Made by a program: the position numbers and the translations under genes. This document shows, one piece after another, positions 18,023 to 26,392 of a stretch of 64,000 bases of DNA; positions within the stretch are counted from its first letter, which is position 1; each line of letters opens with the position of its first letter. The DNA is taken from positions 152,167 through 216,166 of the forward strand of contig NZ_FNZZ01000006.1 of the NCBI RefSeq assembly GCF_900109565.1, given 5' to 3'. Origin of the DNA: Sphingomonas palmae (GTDB lineage: Bacteria; Pseudomonadota; Alphaproteobacteria; Sphingomonadales; Sphingomonadaceae). The notes under the pieces were generated by a model, which saw only the letters and a program-made list of their open reading frames with translations, made no database searches and was not told the DNA's origin.

Positions 18023-18568
18023 TCACGGCATGTGTCGCTTGTCGAGTTTTCGCGCCAGCGTGCGGCGATGCAGCCCGAGCCGGCGCGCGGCCTCCGACAC
18101 GTTGAAGCCGGTGTCGGCGAGCGTCTGGTGGATGTGCTCCCATTCCAGCGTCTTGATCGAGGTGGGGCGGGTGGCGAGATCGGCCTGCGCGTCTCCCTCC
18201 GTACGGGCGAACGCCGCCTCGATATCGTCGGTGTTGGCGGGTTTGGTCAGGTAATTGGTCGCGCCCAGCTTGATCGCCTCAACCGCGGTGGCGATGCTGG
18301 CGAAGCCGGTCAGGACGACGATCCGGGTCGCAGGATCGCGCTGGTGGAGCCGCTCGACACAGGTGAGGCCCGATGCGCCGGCGAGCCGCAGGTCGACGAC
18401 CGCGTAATCGGGACGCAGCGTGTCGGCGACGCCGTCGAGCCGGTCGGGGCCATCGATCACCTCGACGCGGTAGCCGCGCCGCTCGAACGAGCGGGCGAGC
18501 GTACGAGCGAACACCGAGTCATCCTCGATAATGAGCAACCGGCGAAGGTCGGGGCTGGCTTCGGTCAC
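18023..18568 (-). CDS. regA: Redox response regulator RegA/PrrA/ActR
   Basis: A 181-residue response regulator. The receiver domain has LLIIEDDSVFARTLARSFERRG and phospho-acceptor Asp in YAVVDLRLAG, with the conserved Lys in YLTKPA. A short linker leads to a C-terminal Fis-type helix-turn-helix, SEAARRLGLHRRTLARKLDKR, nearly the invariant RegA/PrrA DNA-binding helix. It starts at GTG overlapping regB by GTGA and closes the operon beginning at cyoA. In other alphaproteobacteria this pair controls respiration, photosynthesis and carbon or nitrogen fixation according to redox state. Confidence 0.93.
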   Translation of the reverse strand: MTEASPDLRRLLIIEDDSVFARTLARSFERRGYRVEVIDGPDRLDGVADTLRPDYAVVDLRLAGASGLTCVERLHQRDPATRIVVLTGFASIATAVEAIKLGATNYLTKPANTDDIEAAFARTEGDAQADLATRPTSIKTLEWEHIHQTLADTGFNVSEAARRLGLHRRTLARKLDKRHMP

Positions 18569-19863
18569 CGCGTCGCTTCCTCATCGACCAGCAGCGCGGC
18601 GAACGGCATCTGCAGCGTCACCTCAGCGCCGCCGTTCAACAGGTTGCGCGCTTCCAGCGTTCCGCCGAGCGTGCGGAGCACGTTGGTCGACAGGAAAAGG
18701 CCGAGCCCCGCGCCGCGGCGATCCTTGCTGCTCAGGTACGGCTTGCCGATGTTCGCCAGGATCGAGGGCGGGAACCCCTGACCATCGTCGCGGACGCGGA
18801 TCAGCAGCAGATCGCCGTCGCGTTCTACGCCGACGTGGATCTGCGTCGCCCCCGCCTCCGCGGCATTGTCGAGCAGGTTGGTAAGCGCCTGCGCCAGAGC
18901 GCGATCGGTGACGATCGTCGCATCGCGGTCGAGCCGATCGTCTAGCGAGACGGCGGCGGAGCCGGTCGAGCTGCCGAGCACATCGCCGATGAAGCGGCGC
19001 AGGCCGGTGCGGGCGGGTGCCTCGCCCGTGACCTCGCCCGCGGCGAAGAGGATGCCGGCGAGGATGTGCTTGCAGCGCGCGACCTCCACCCGCATGTCCT
19101 CGACCTCGGCGGCGAGCGTGGGTTCGGCAAGGATCGCGGGCTCGCGTTGCCAGTCGCCGAGCGCGACCGAAAGCGAGGCGAGCGGGGTGCCGAGTTCGTG
19201 CGCGGCCCCGCTGGCGAGCAGGCCCATGCGGACGATATGCTCCTCCTCCACCGCGCGCTGGCGCAGGCGGGCCAGCCGCGCGTCACGGTCGCGAAGATTG
19301 TGCGCGATACGGGTGACGAACGCGACCAGCAGCACCGCGGCGAGCGTAAAGTTGAACCACGATGCGAACAGGTAGGGCGCCGACAACCGGCTGGCATAGA
19401 AGCCCGGCAGCGGGACCGGATGGAAGATAATCGTCAAGAAAGCGAAGGCGAAGCTGGTGAGCGCGACCAGCAACCAGCTCGACCATGCCTCGAGCAGCAC
19501 CGCGCCGAGGACGACCTGTAGCAGGAACAAGGTGACGAACGGGTTGGTCGCGCCGCCGCTGAGGAACAGCTGCAGCGTCAGGCAGGAGACGTCCACCACC
19601 AGCCCGGCGAGCAACTGGAGATTGGTGGGCGTATGCCGCCGCTCCGCGATCAGCACGAGCAGGTTGAGGACGACGAGCAGCATCGCCGTCATCAGCATCG
19701 TGTGCACCGGCAGCGCGATGCCGAGCAGGTAGCGGACCGCCAGGATCGTCGCCACCTGACCACCCACCGCGAGCCAGCGCAATTGCACCAGCAGCATGAA
19801 GTTGCGGCGCAGTGCGTCGTCGGGGCTGGTGTCGAGCGGGGGCGCGTGGTGGTGCCTGACCAC
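18565..19863 (-). CDS. regB: Redox sensor histidine kinase RegB/PrrB/ActS
   Basis: A 432-residue membrane sensor kinase with six hydrophobic N-terminal segments. The quinone-binding heptapeptide GGATNPF sits at 103–109, and the H-box GAAHELGTPL has His222. Cys264 in VARCKHILAG matches the redox-active cysteine of Rhodobacter RegB. N-box LTNLLDNAAEAG, G1 VRDDGQGF and G2 GAGLGLFLS complete an intact ATPase domain. The start is GTG, 3 bp after the SURF1 stop. Co-transcription with its expected target, a terminal quinol oxidase, suggests direct feedback from the quinone pool. Confidence 0.93.
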   Translation of the reverse strand: MVRHHHAPPLDTSPDDALRRNFMLLVQLRWLAVGGQVATILAVRYLLGIALPVHTMLMTAMLLVVLNLLVLIAERRHTPTNLQLLAGLVVDVSCLTLQLFLSGGATNPFVTLFLLQVVLGAVLLEAWSSWLLVALTSFAFAFLTIIFHPVPLPGFYASRLSAPYLFASWFNFTLAAVLLVAFVTRIAHNLRDRDARLARLRQRAVEEEHIVRMGLLASGAAHELGTPLASLSVALGDWQREPAILAEPTLAAEVEDMRVEVARCKHILAGILFAAGEVTGEAPARTGLRRFIGDVLGSSTGSAAVSLDDRLDRDATIVTDRALAQALTNLLDNAAEAGATQIHVGVERDGDLLLIRVRDDGQGFPPSILANIGKPYLSSKDRRGAGLGLFLSTNVLRTLGGTLEARNLLNGGAEVTLQMPFAALLVDEEATR

Positions 19864-19866
19864 GGA

Positions 19867-20562
19867 TCAGCTCTCGTCCCTGGTGTCGCGCAGCGCACGG
19901 GCGAGCAGGAAGGCGACCAGTGCCGCGAGCCCGAACCAGGTGAGCGCGTAGACGAGGTGGTTGTTCGGGAAGCGAACGACGGTCAGCCCGCCGCGCGGCC
20001 AGCCAGGGCCGTTCGCGTCGTCGTCGATGAAATAGGGCGCGACGTTCCCGAGCCGACGCTTGGCAGCAATCGCGGCGACATCGCGCGAGTACCAGCGATC
20101 GGCAGCCGCATCGTTGCTGCGGAGGAAGCCACCGCCCGGCTCGGTCACCCGCAGCAATCCGGTGACGCGTTGATGGTCGGTCAAGGCCGGATGCCGGCCG
20201 CGCTCCCGCGTGGGCACGAATCCTCGGTTGACGAGGACCGTCCAGCCGCCGTCCGTATCGAACGGTGTGATGACCCAGTAACCGGCGCCGAGATCGGTCG
20301 CTGCCTGCGCGTAGGTATCGGCATTGGCGCGGAAGCGGCCGGTGACGGCGACGCGGGTGTAGGCGTCGTCCTTGCCGATCGTTGTCCATCGCGATGGGGC
20401 AGGGGCCGCGACCGGCGCTGCGGATAGGCGATGTTCGACCCGCGCGATCAGGTCGAGCTTCCACGCGCGCCGCTCGACCTGCCACACACCCAGCGCGATC
20501 AGCACCGCAATGGCGATGCTGCCCGCTACCAGCGGCAAGACGCGGACGCGCGCGAGGCTCAC
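19867..20562 (-). CDS. SURF1 family cytochrome oxidase assembly protein
   Basis: A 231-residue protein with two transmembrane helices (about 10–28 and 205–224) flanking a periplasmic domain. GVWQVERRAWKLDLIARVEHRL follows the first helix and LVNRGFVPTRER lies mid-domain, both SURF1 hallmarks (GxWQxxRxxWK). It starts at GTG in a GTGA overlap with cyoD. SURF1 proteins help insert heme into subunit I of heme-copper oxidases, consistent with its place in the cyo operon. Confidence 0.9.
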   Translation of the reverse strand: MSLARVRVLPLVAGSIAIAVLIALGVWQVERRAWKLDLIARVEHRLSAAPVAAPAPSRWTTIGKDDAYTRVAVTGRFRANADTYAQAATDLGAGYWVITPFDTDGGWTVLVNRGFVPTRERGRHPALTDHQRVTGLLRVTEPGGGFLRSNDAAADRWYSRDVAAIAAKRRLGNVAPYFIDDDANGPGWPRGGLTVVRFPNNHLVYALTWFGLAALVAFLLARALRDTRDES

Positions 20563-20990
20563 ATCTGGTCCGACATCTCCGCCGCGGAAGCCGGGTTCAT
20601 CGGCGGCATCATGTTCTGGTTCATGTGGAACATGACCCACAGCGACCCGGTCAGCGCGATCACCACGATGATGACCGTGAAGATCAGCGACATCAGCGTC
20701 CAGCCGGCCTCCGACTTGCGGTTCATGTGGAGGAAGTAGATCATGTGAACGACGATCTGCACGATCGCCAGCGCCATGCAGATGCCCGCGACGACCGACT
20801 TGTCGCCGATCACGCCCGACATGACGAGGCCAAACGGGATCGCGGTCAGGATCACCGACAGCACGAAGCCGGTGACGTAGCTGCTGCGCGAGCCGTGCGC
20901 GGCGCCGCCGTCGACGTGGTCGCTCGATCCGCGATCGTGCGCGTCGCGCTCCATCTCGACCGCCTGATGCTGGTTGGTCGGCGCGCTCAT
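20559..20990 (-). CDS. cyoD: Cytochrome o ubiquinol oxidase subunit IV
   Basis: A 143-residue protein with a His/Asp-rich N-terminal tail and three transmembrane helices (about 38–58, 66–86, 99–119). VVHMIYFLHMNRKSEAGW is the family signature. It has a Met/Pro-rich C-terminus, MNQNMMPPMNPAS, longer than in E. coli CyoD. It overlaps cyoC by ATGA. Subunit IV is needed for assembly of the CuB centre rather than for catalysis. Confidence 0.93.
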   Translation of the reverse strand: MSAPTNQHQAVEMERDAHDRGSSDHVDGGAAHGSRSSYVTGFVLSVILTAIPFGLVMSGVIGDKSVVAGICMALAIVQIVVHMIYFLHMNRKSEAGWTLMSLIFTVIIVVIALTGSLWVMFHMNQNMMPPMNPASAAEMSDQM

Positions 20991-21622
20991 CGCAGCACTC
21001 CCAGAAGATAGACGAAGGTGAAGACGCCGATCCAGATGACGTCGAGGAAGTGCCAGAACAGCGACAGGCACTGTAAACGGCGCATGTTGGCGTCGATCAA
21101 CCCCTTGCGCGACACCTGTACCATCAGCGTGACGAGCCAGATGATGCCGAAGGTGACGTGGAGCCCGTGCGTGCCGACGAGCGTGAAGAACGACGACAGG
21201 AACGCCGAGCGCCACGGGCCCGCACCCTCCGCGATCAGGTTCGAGAATTCATACAGCTCGATGCCGAGGAAGCAGAGGCCGAACACGCCGGTGATCGCGA
21301 GCCAGCCGAGCGTCGCACCCTGCTTTTTCTCATCCGCCGCCAGCATCGCGAAGCCGTAGGTGATCGAGGAGAACAGCAGCATCGCGGTGTTGACCGCGAC
21401 CAGCGGCAGCTCGAACAGCTCGGACGGGCGCGGCCCGCCCGCGTAGCTGCCGCCGAACACGCCCCAGGCCGCGAACAGCATCGCGAAGATGAGGCAGTCG
21501 CTCATCAGGTAGAGCCAGAAGCCGAGCATGGTGCTCTGCCCCGGCGGATGCTCGTGCGGATCGGTGTCGTAGAACGTCACCGCATTGTGCGCGCCGGGGG
21601 GCACGTCGGTCGTGCTGGTCAT
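20987..21622 (-). CDS. cyoC: Cytochrome o ubiquinol oxidase subunit III
   Basis: A 211-residue five-helix membrane protein of the heme-copper oxidase subunit III family. GFWLYLMSDCLIFAMLFA, ELYEFSNLIAEGAGPWRS, VGTHGLHVTFGIIW and SLFWHFLDVIWIGVFTFVYL are all conserved. It lies 3 bp downstream of cyoB and overlaps cyoD. It stabilises subunit I and is not itself redox-active. Confidence 0.95.
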   Translation of the reverse strand: MTSTTDVPPGAHNAVTFYDTDPHEHPPGQSTMLGFWLYLMSDCLIFAMLFAAWGVFGGSYAGGPRPSELFELPLVAVNTAMLLFSSITYGFAMLAADEKKQGATLGWLAITGVFGLCFLGIELYEFSNLIAEGAGPWRSAFLSSFFTLVGTHGLHVTFGIIWLVTLMVQVSRKGLIDANMRRLQCLSLFWHFLDVIWIGVFTFVYLLGVLR

Positions 21623-21625
21623 CGC

Positions 21626-23632
21626 TCAGGCCCCCGCGGCTGCATTGGCGAGGATGCGCGTGCGCTCCTCCTCGGTCCGCTCGACCTCATCGGCGTGGAT
21701 GTGAAAGTCGCGGTCGTAGTTGAAGGTGTGGAAGATCGAGACCGCCAGGATGCCGGCGAAGCTCAGTGCCGACAGCCACCACATGTACCAGATCATCGAC
21801 AGGCCGAACGCGACCGACAGCCCGGCAAGGACCACGCCCGTACCCGTATTCTTGGGCATGTGGATGTCGCGGAAGCCCGTCAGCGGACGCTCGGCATTGC
21901 GGCTCTTCATGTCGTAGTAAGCGTCCAGGTCGTGGATGACGGGCGTGAAAGCGAAATTGTACGCCGGCGGCGGCGAGGAAGTCGCCCACTCGAGCGAGCG
22001 GCCATCCCACGGATCGCCGGTCCAGTCACGCAGCCGCTCGCGATCGCGGAAGCTGACGTAGATCTGGATCAGGAAGGCGGCGATGCCGACCGCGATCATC
22101 GCGGCGCCGACCGCGGCGATGATGAACCAGATCTGCAAGCTCGGATCGTCGAAGTGGCGCAGGCGGCGCGTCACGCCCATCAGGCCGAGCACGTAGAGCG
22201 GCATGAACGCGACCCAGAAACCGACCACCCACGACCAGAAGCTGACCTTGCCCCACCACGGATCGAGCTTGAAGCCGAATGCCTTGGGGAACCAGTAATT
22301 GATCGCGGCGAAGGCACCGAACAGCACGCCGCCGATGATGACGTTGTGGAAGTGCGCGACGAGGAACAGCGAATTGTGCAGCTGGAAGTCCGCGGGCGGT
22401 ACCGCCAGCAGCACGCCCGTCATGCCGCCGACCACGAAGGTCAGCATGAACGCGACCGTCCACATCATCGGCAGTTCGAAGCGGATGCGCCCCTTGTACA
22501 TCGTGAACAGCCAGTTGAAGATCTTCGCTCCCGTCGGGATCGAGATGATCATCGTGGTAATGCCGAAGAAGCTGTTGACGCTCGCGCCCGACCCCATCGT
22601 GAAGAAGTGGTGGAGCCACACGAGATAGGCGAGGATGCAGATGACCAGCAGCGCGTAGACCATCGACGTGTAGCCGAACAGCCGCTTGCCCGAAAAGGTC
22701 GAGGTCACCTCGCTGAAGACGCCGAACAATGGCAGGATCAGGATGTACACCTCCGGGTGACCCCAGATCCAGATCATGTTCACGTACATCATCGGGTTAC
22801 CCCCGCCGGTGTTCGTGAAGAAGTGCGTGCCGACGTAGCGGTCGAGGCTGAGCATCGCGAGCACCGCGGTCAGCACCGGGAAGGCGGCGACGATCAGCAC
22901 GTTGGTGACGAGCGCCGACCAGGTGAAGATCGGCATCTTGAACATCGTCATGCCCGGCGCGCGCATCTTGACGATGGTCGCGATCAGGTTGACGCCCGAC
23001 AGCAGCGTTCCGACGCCCGCTATCTGGAGCGCCCAGACGTAGTAATCGACGCCGACATCGGGTGAGTAATCGAGCCCCGACAACGGCGCCATCGCGAGCC
23101 AGCCAGTGCGCGCGAACTCGCCGACGAACAGGCTGGCCATGACGATCACCGCACCTGCCGCCGTCATCCAGAAGCTGAAATTGTTGAGGAACGGGAAGCT
23201 CACGTCACGCGCGCCGATCTGCAGCGGCACCACGTAGTTCATGATGCCGGTGACGAACGGCATCGCCACGAAGAAGATCATGATGACACCGTGCGCGGTG
23301 AACACCTGATCATAGTGGTGCGCGTTCAGGTAACCCTCGTTCGCGCCGAAGGCCATCGCCTGCTGCGCGCGCATCATGATCGCGTCCGAGAAGCCGCGCA
23401 GCAGCATGACCGTGCCGAGCACCATGTACATGATGCCGACCTTCTTGTGGTCTACGCTGGTGAACCACTCGGTCCACAACCACTTCCACAGCTTAAAATA
23501 GGTGATCGCGCCGACCAGCGCGATGCCGCCGAGCATCACCGCGATGAACGTGCCGAGAATGATTGGCTCGTGGATCGGGAAGCTTTCCAGCGTCAGCCGG
23601 CCAAAGATGGTCTTGAGCAAAGTGTCGGACAT
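21626..23632 (-). CDS. cyoB: Cytochrome o ubiquinol oxidase subunit I
   Basis: A 668-residue catalytic subunit with about fifteen helices. Heme and copper ligands are visible: His in [17 protein letters not shown] (low-spin heme), His and cross-linked Tyr in [14 protein letters not shown], His-His in [12 protein letters not shown] (CuB) and the two His in [12 protein letters not shown] (high-spin heme and low-spin heme). It reduces O2 with electrons from ubiquinol and pumps protons across the inner membrane. The length matches E. coli CyoB (663). It follows cyoA by 6 bp. Confidence 0.97.
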   Translation of the reverse strand: MSDTLLKTIFGRLTLESFPIHEPIILGTFIAVMLGGIALVGAITYFKLWKWLWTEWFTSVDHKKVGIMYMVLGTVMLLRGFSDAIMMRAQQAMAFGANEGYLNAHHYDQVFTAHGVIMIFFVAMPFVTGIMNYVVPLQIGARDVSFPFLNNFSFWMTAAGAVIVMASLFVGEFARTGWLAMAPLSGLDYSPDVGVDYYVWALQIAGVGTLLSGVNLIATIVKMRAPGMTMFKMPIFTWSALVTNVLIVAAFPVLTAVLAMLSLDRYVGTHFFTNTGGGNPMMYVNMIWIWGHPEVYILILPLFGVFSEVTSTFSGKRLFGYTSMVYALLVICILAYLVWLHHFFTMGSGASVNSFFGITTMIISIPTGAKIFNWLFTMYKGRIRFELPMMWTVAFMLTFVVGGMTGVLLAVPPADFQLHNSLFLVAHFHNVIIGGVLFGAFAAINYWFPKAFGFKLDPWWGKVSFWSWVVGFWVAFMPLYVLGLMGVTRRLRHFDDPSLQIWFIIAAVGAAMIAVGIAAFLIQIYVSFRDRERLRDWTGDPWDGRSLEWATSSPPPAYNFAFTPVIHDLDAYYDMKSRNAERPLTGFRDIHMPKNTGTGVVLAGLSVAFGLSMIWYMWWLSALSFAGILAVSIFHTFNYDRDFHIHADEVERTEEERTRILANAAAGA

Positions 23633-23638
23633 AGCGGT

Positions 23639-24784
23639 TTAGCCCTGTGCCGTGACGGTCGCGCCGGGCAGGCGGACGGGTTGCAGGCGGGTCATGTTTC
23701 GGTTGTTCTGCGCGCCGCGCTCGCTCGAGCCGTCGGCCTGGCCACGCGGTGCGGTGAGGTGCGGCGCCGAGCCCTTCTCGTTCGTGTCCTTCCGCAGCGC
23801 GCCCTTGGGTGCGTCAACCGGCGGACGGTCGTTGACGGGCGCGTGGCTGCCGGGTTCGGCCATGTCGTGCGACATGACGTCGCTCATGCATGGGATCCCA
23901 GGCTTGACGCACATTTGCGTGATGCGGCGGAACAGATCGGCGTTGACGCCGCCGAACCGCATCGGCTGCACGTTCTCGCTCGGCTGCTCGAGCTTGAGAT
24001 AGGTCGCGTCGTTCAGCCGCGCCTGCGCCGCGCGCGTCTGCGACACCCAGCGCGAGAAGCCGGTGTCATCGACCGCGTAGGTCCAGAACGTCATGCCCGA
24101 GAAGCCGGCGCCGCTGTAATTGGCGGAGCGCCCCTCGTAACGGCCGGGCTTGTTGAGGACGGCGTGGAGCTTCGTCTCCATGCCCGGCATGGTGTAGATC
24201 ATGCCCGCCATCGACGGCACCCAGAAGGTGTTCATGACCGAGGACGAGGTCATGCGGAACCGGACCTGCCGATCGGTCGGCAGCACCAGCTCGTTGACGG
24301 TGGCGATGCCCTGTCCGGGGTAAATGAACAGCCATTTCCAGTCGAGCGATACGACCTGCACCTCGAGTGGCCGGTCGTTGGCGGCGAGCGGCTTGCCAGG
24401 TGCCAGACGTCCGAGCGGCCGATAAGGGTCGAGCAGGTGGGTCGACACCCAGGTGAGCGCGCCGAGCGAAATAACAATCATCAGCGGCGCGGCCCAGATC
24501 ACCAGTTCGAGGCCGGTGGAGTGATCCCAATCAGGTGCGTATTCCGCATCCTTGTTCGCCGCGCGGTACTTCCACGCGAACAGCGCGGTCAGCGCCATCA
24601 CGGGAATGATGATCAGCAGCATCAGCGCGGTCGACCAGAGGATCAGGTGCGACTGCTGCCGCGCGACATCGCCCGCGGGGTCGAGCACCACCATGTCGCA
24701 ACCCGACAGCATCGCCGCCGCGCCGATCGCGAGCAGGGGGGCGAGCTGGCGGGCGCGCCGGTGCGAGAGGAACCGGTTCTTCAT
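23639..24784 (-). CDS. cyoA: Cytochrome o ubiquinol oxidase subunit II (lipoprotein)
   Basis: A 381-residue subunit II. The signal ends in lipobox LSGC, two transmembrane helices follow, and a cupredoxin-like periplasmic domain contains VVSLDWKWLFIYPGQGIATV and NTFWVPSMAGMIYTMPGM. The CuA Cys/His ligands are absent, as expected for a quinol rather than a cytochrome c oxidase. The C-terminus has the COX-ARM segment and then a long hydrophilic tail of about 60 residues not present in E. coli CyoA (315 aa). ATG 24784 is preferred to a GTG one codon upstream. First gene of the operon. Confidence 0.95.
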   Translation of the reverse strand: MKNRFLSHRRARQLAPLLAIGAAAMLSGCDMVVLDPAGDVARQQSHLILWSTALMLLIIIPVMALTALFAWKYRAANKDAEYAPDWDHSTGLELVIWAAPLMIVISLGALTWVSTHLLDPYRPLGRLAPGKPLAANDRPLEVQVVSLDWKWLFIYPGQGIATVNELVLPTDRQVRFRMTSSSVMNTFWVPSMAGMIYTMPGMETKLHAVLNKPGRYEGRSANYSGAGFSGMTFWTYAVDDTGFSRWVSQTRAAQARLNDATYLKLEQPSENVQPMRFGGVNADLFRRITQMCVKPGIPCMSDVMSHDMAEPGSHAPVNDRPPVDAPKGALRKDTNEKGSAPHLTAPRGQADGSSERGAQNNRNMTRLQPVRLPGATVTAQG

Positions 24785-24819
24785 CACGATCGAGCTAGGC
24801 TCCGTTGTGCGGCTGCGAA

Positions 24820-24838
24820 ATAGGACAATTTGTCCTAT
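24820..24838. promoter_or_regulatory. Perfect 19-bp palindrome in the cyoA/MFS divergent promoter
   Basis: ATAGGACAA and its exact reverse complement TTGTCCTAT are separated by a single T. The site is 35 bp upstream of the cyoA start and 56 bp upstream of the transporter start, a position from which one dimeric repressor could control both. The half-site does not fit FNR (TTGAT), LexA or Fur consensus. The regulator is unknown; a GntR- or Rrf2-type dimer would suit the geometry. Confidence 0.6.
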
Positions 24839-24894
24839 CCCGCGCCGCGGCGATGGAACCTAAAGCGTCCAGCTAGCTTCGGAGTTTCATACCT

Positions 24895-26223
24895 ATGGCA
24901 CAGTCGATCGCTTCGTCCGCGCCGCTCGAGCGCGATGCCCGCGCCGTCAACACGCGTGACGAGCACGGCGTCAACCCGGGCGAGATTGCCATCGGCGTCA
25001 TTATCGGCCGGACGAGCGAGTTTTTCGACTTCTTCGTCTACGCGATCGCGTCGGTGCTGGTGTTCCCGCAGATCGTGTTCCCGCAGCTGGACCGTGTGTC
25101 GGGTACCTTGTGGTCGTTCGGATTATTCTCGCTCGCCTTTATAGCGCGACCGATCGGGACGCAGGTGTTCATGCGGATCGATCGCGAACTGGGGCGCGGG
25201 ACGAAGTTGACGATCGCGCTGTTCCTGCTCGGTACCTCCACGGTCGCGATGGCGTTCCTGCCCGGCTATGCCTCGGTCGGCATCTTCTCGCCGCTGCTGC
25301 TGGCGCTGTTCCGCGTCGGGCAGGGGCTGGCGCTGGGCGGCGCCTGGGACGGTCTCGCATCGCTGCTCGCGCTGAATGCGCCCGACAAGAAGCGCGGCTG
25401 GTGGGCGATGGTGCCGCAGATCGGCGCGCCGCTTGGCCTGATCGTCGCCGCCGGCCTGTTCGCGTTCGCGCTCGGTACGCTTTCGCCCGAGGATTTCCTG
25501 TCGTGGGGCTGGCGCTATCCGTTCTTCGTTGCCTTCGCGCTGAACGTCGTGGCGTTGTTCGCGCGGCTGCGCATCGTCGTGACGCCGGAATACACCGACA
25601 TGTTCAAGACGCGCGAGCTGACGCCGTCGCGGGTCACCGTTACGTTGAAGGCGCAGTGGCGCAACATCATCATCGGCGCGTTCGCCCCGCTCGCCAGCTT
25701 CGCCTTGTTCCACATGGTGACGGTGTTCCCGCTGTCGTGGGTGGCGCTCAACACCAGCGAGAACATCACGCGCTTCCTGCTGATCGAGATGTTCGGCGCG
25801 ACCGTGTGCGTCGGCGCGATCGTCGCGTCGGGGCTGCTCGCCGATCGGATCGGGCGACGGTCGCTACTCGGCTATACGGCGGCAGCGATCGCGGTGTTCA
25901 GCGGTTTCGCGCCGCAGCTGCTCGACGCGGGTTACGTCGGCGAGGCGGTGTTCATGATCAGCGGGTTCATCCTGCTTGGCCTGTCGTTCGGCCAATCGTC
26001 GGGCGCGGTGACGAGCAACTTTCCGAAGCGCGCGCGCTACACTGGCGCGGCGCTCACCTCCGATCTGGCATGGTTGTTCGGCGCGGGCTTTGCGCCACTT
26101 GCCGCGCTGGTGCTGGCGGAGGAGTTCGGGCTGGTGGCGGCGGGTACCTACCTGCTGTCGGGTGCGGTGGGTACGCTGGTCGCGCTCGGTCTCAACAAGG
26201 AACTGGCTCGCCGCCTCGATTGA
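24895..26223 (+). CDS. MFS transporter, metabolite:H+ symporter-like
   Basis: A 442-residue twelve-helix major facilitator. IIGRTSEFFDFFVYAIASVLVF is the first-helix region typical of the MHS group (E-F-x-D-F/Y-x-x-Y), and the loop motif LADRIGRRSLLGY is present between helices 8 and 9. The loop 2–3 motif is degenerate (MRIDRELGRGTK). The substrate is not predictable. It is divergent from cyoA and shares the palindromic site with it, so it may be regulated by oxygen or redox state. Confidence 0.85.
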   Translation: MAQSIASSAPLERDARAVNTRDEHGVNPGEIAIGVIIGRTSEFFDFFVYAIASVLVFPQIVFPQLDRVSGTLWSFGLFSLAFIARPIGTQVFMRIDRELGRGTKLTIALFLLGTSTVAMAFLPGYASVGIFSPLLLALFRVGQGLALGGAWDGLASLLALNAPDKKRGWWAMVPQIGAPLGLIVAAGLFAFALGTLSPEDFLSWGWRYPFFVAFALNVVALFARLRIVVTPEYTDMFKTRELTPSRVTVTLKAQWRNIIIGAFAPLASFALFHMVTVFPLSWVALNTSENITRFLLIEMFGATVCVGAIVASGLLADRIGRRSLLGYTAAAIAVFSGFAPQLLDAGYVGEAVFMISGFILLGLSFGQSSGAVTSNFPKRARYTGAALTSDLAWLFGAGFAPLAALVLAEEFGLVAAGTYLLSGAVGTLVALGLNKELARRLD

Positions 26224-26325
26224 TCGGTCAGTCGCCACGTCCTGACCATCTGCATTGCTGGCGCCCCCCTCGCATGAGTGGCATGGTTGCTCTTGAATAA
26301 AGAGGTGACGATGCGAGGAGTAATT

Positions 26326-26391
26326 ATGACGGAAGTGCTGGTCGGTACGAGGGCTGGCCATCGGCTGGCCTCCACAACCGTGGGCATCTAG
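26326..26391 (+). CDS. Possible 21-codon leader ORF before the permease
   Basis: An ATG preceded by GAGGAG at 7-bp spacing opens 21 codons (MTEVLVGTRAGHRLASTTVGI) ending in TAG one base before the GTG of the downstream permease. A further in-frame ATG at 26311 also has an AGAGG site. The permease itself has no good Shine-Dalgarno, so its translation may depend on ribosomes terminating here. No leader-peptide residue bias is obvious; it may alternatively be chance. Confidence 0.35.
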   Translation: MTEVLVGTRAGHRLASTTVGI

Positions 26392-26392
26392 C

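Noticed and set aside
21158..23065. 635-codon open frame opposite cyoB and cyoC
   Set aside because: It is antisense to two unmistakable oxidase genes and its translation is Arg/Glu/His-rich low complexity, a common artefact of GC-rich coding DNA.
26224..26253. GGTCAG…CTGACC hairpin after the first MFS gene as a terminator
   Set aside because: Only a 6-bp stem with a 10-base loop and no T-run; too weak to call.
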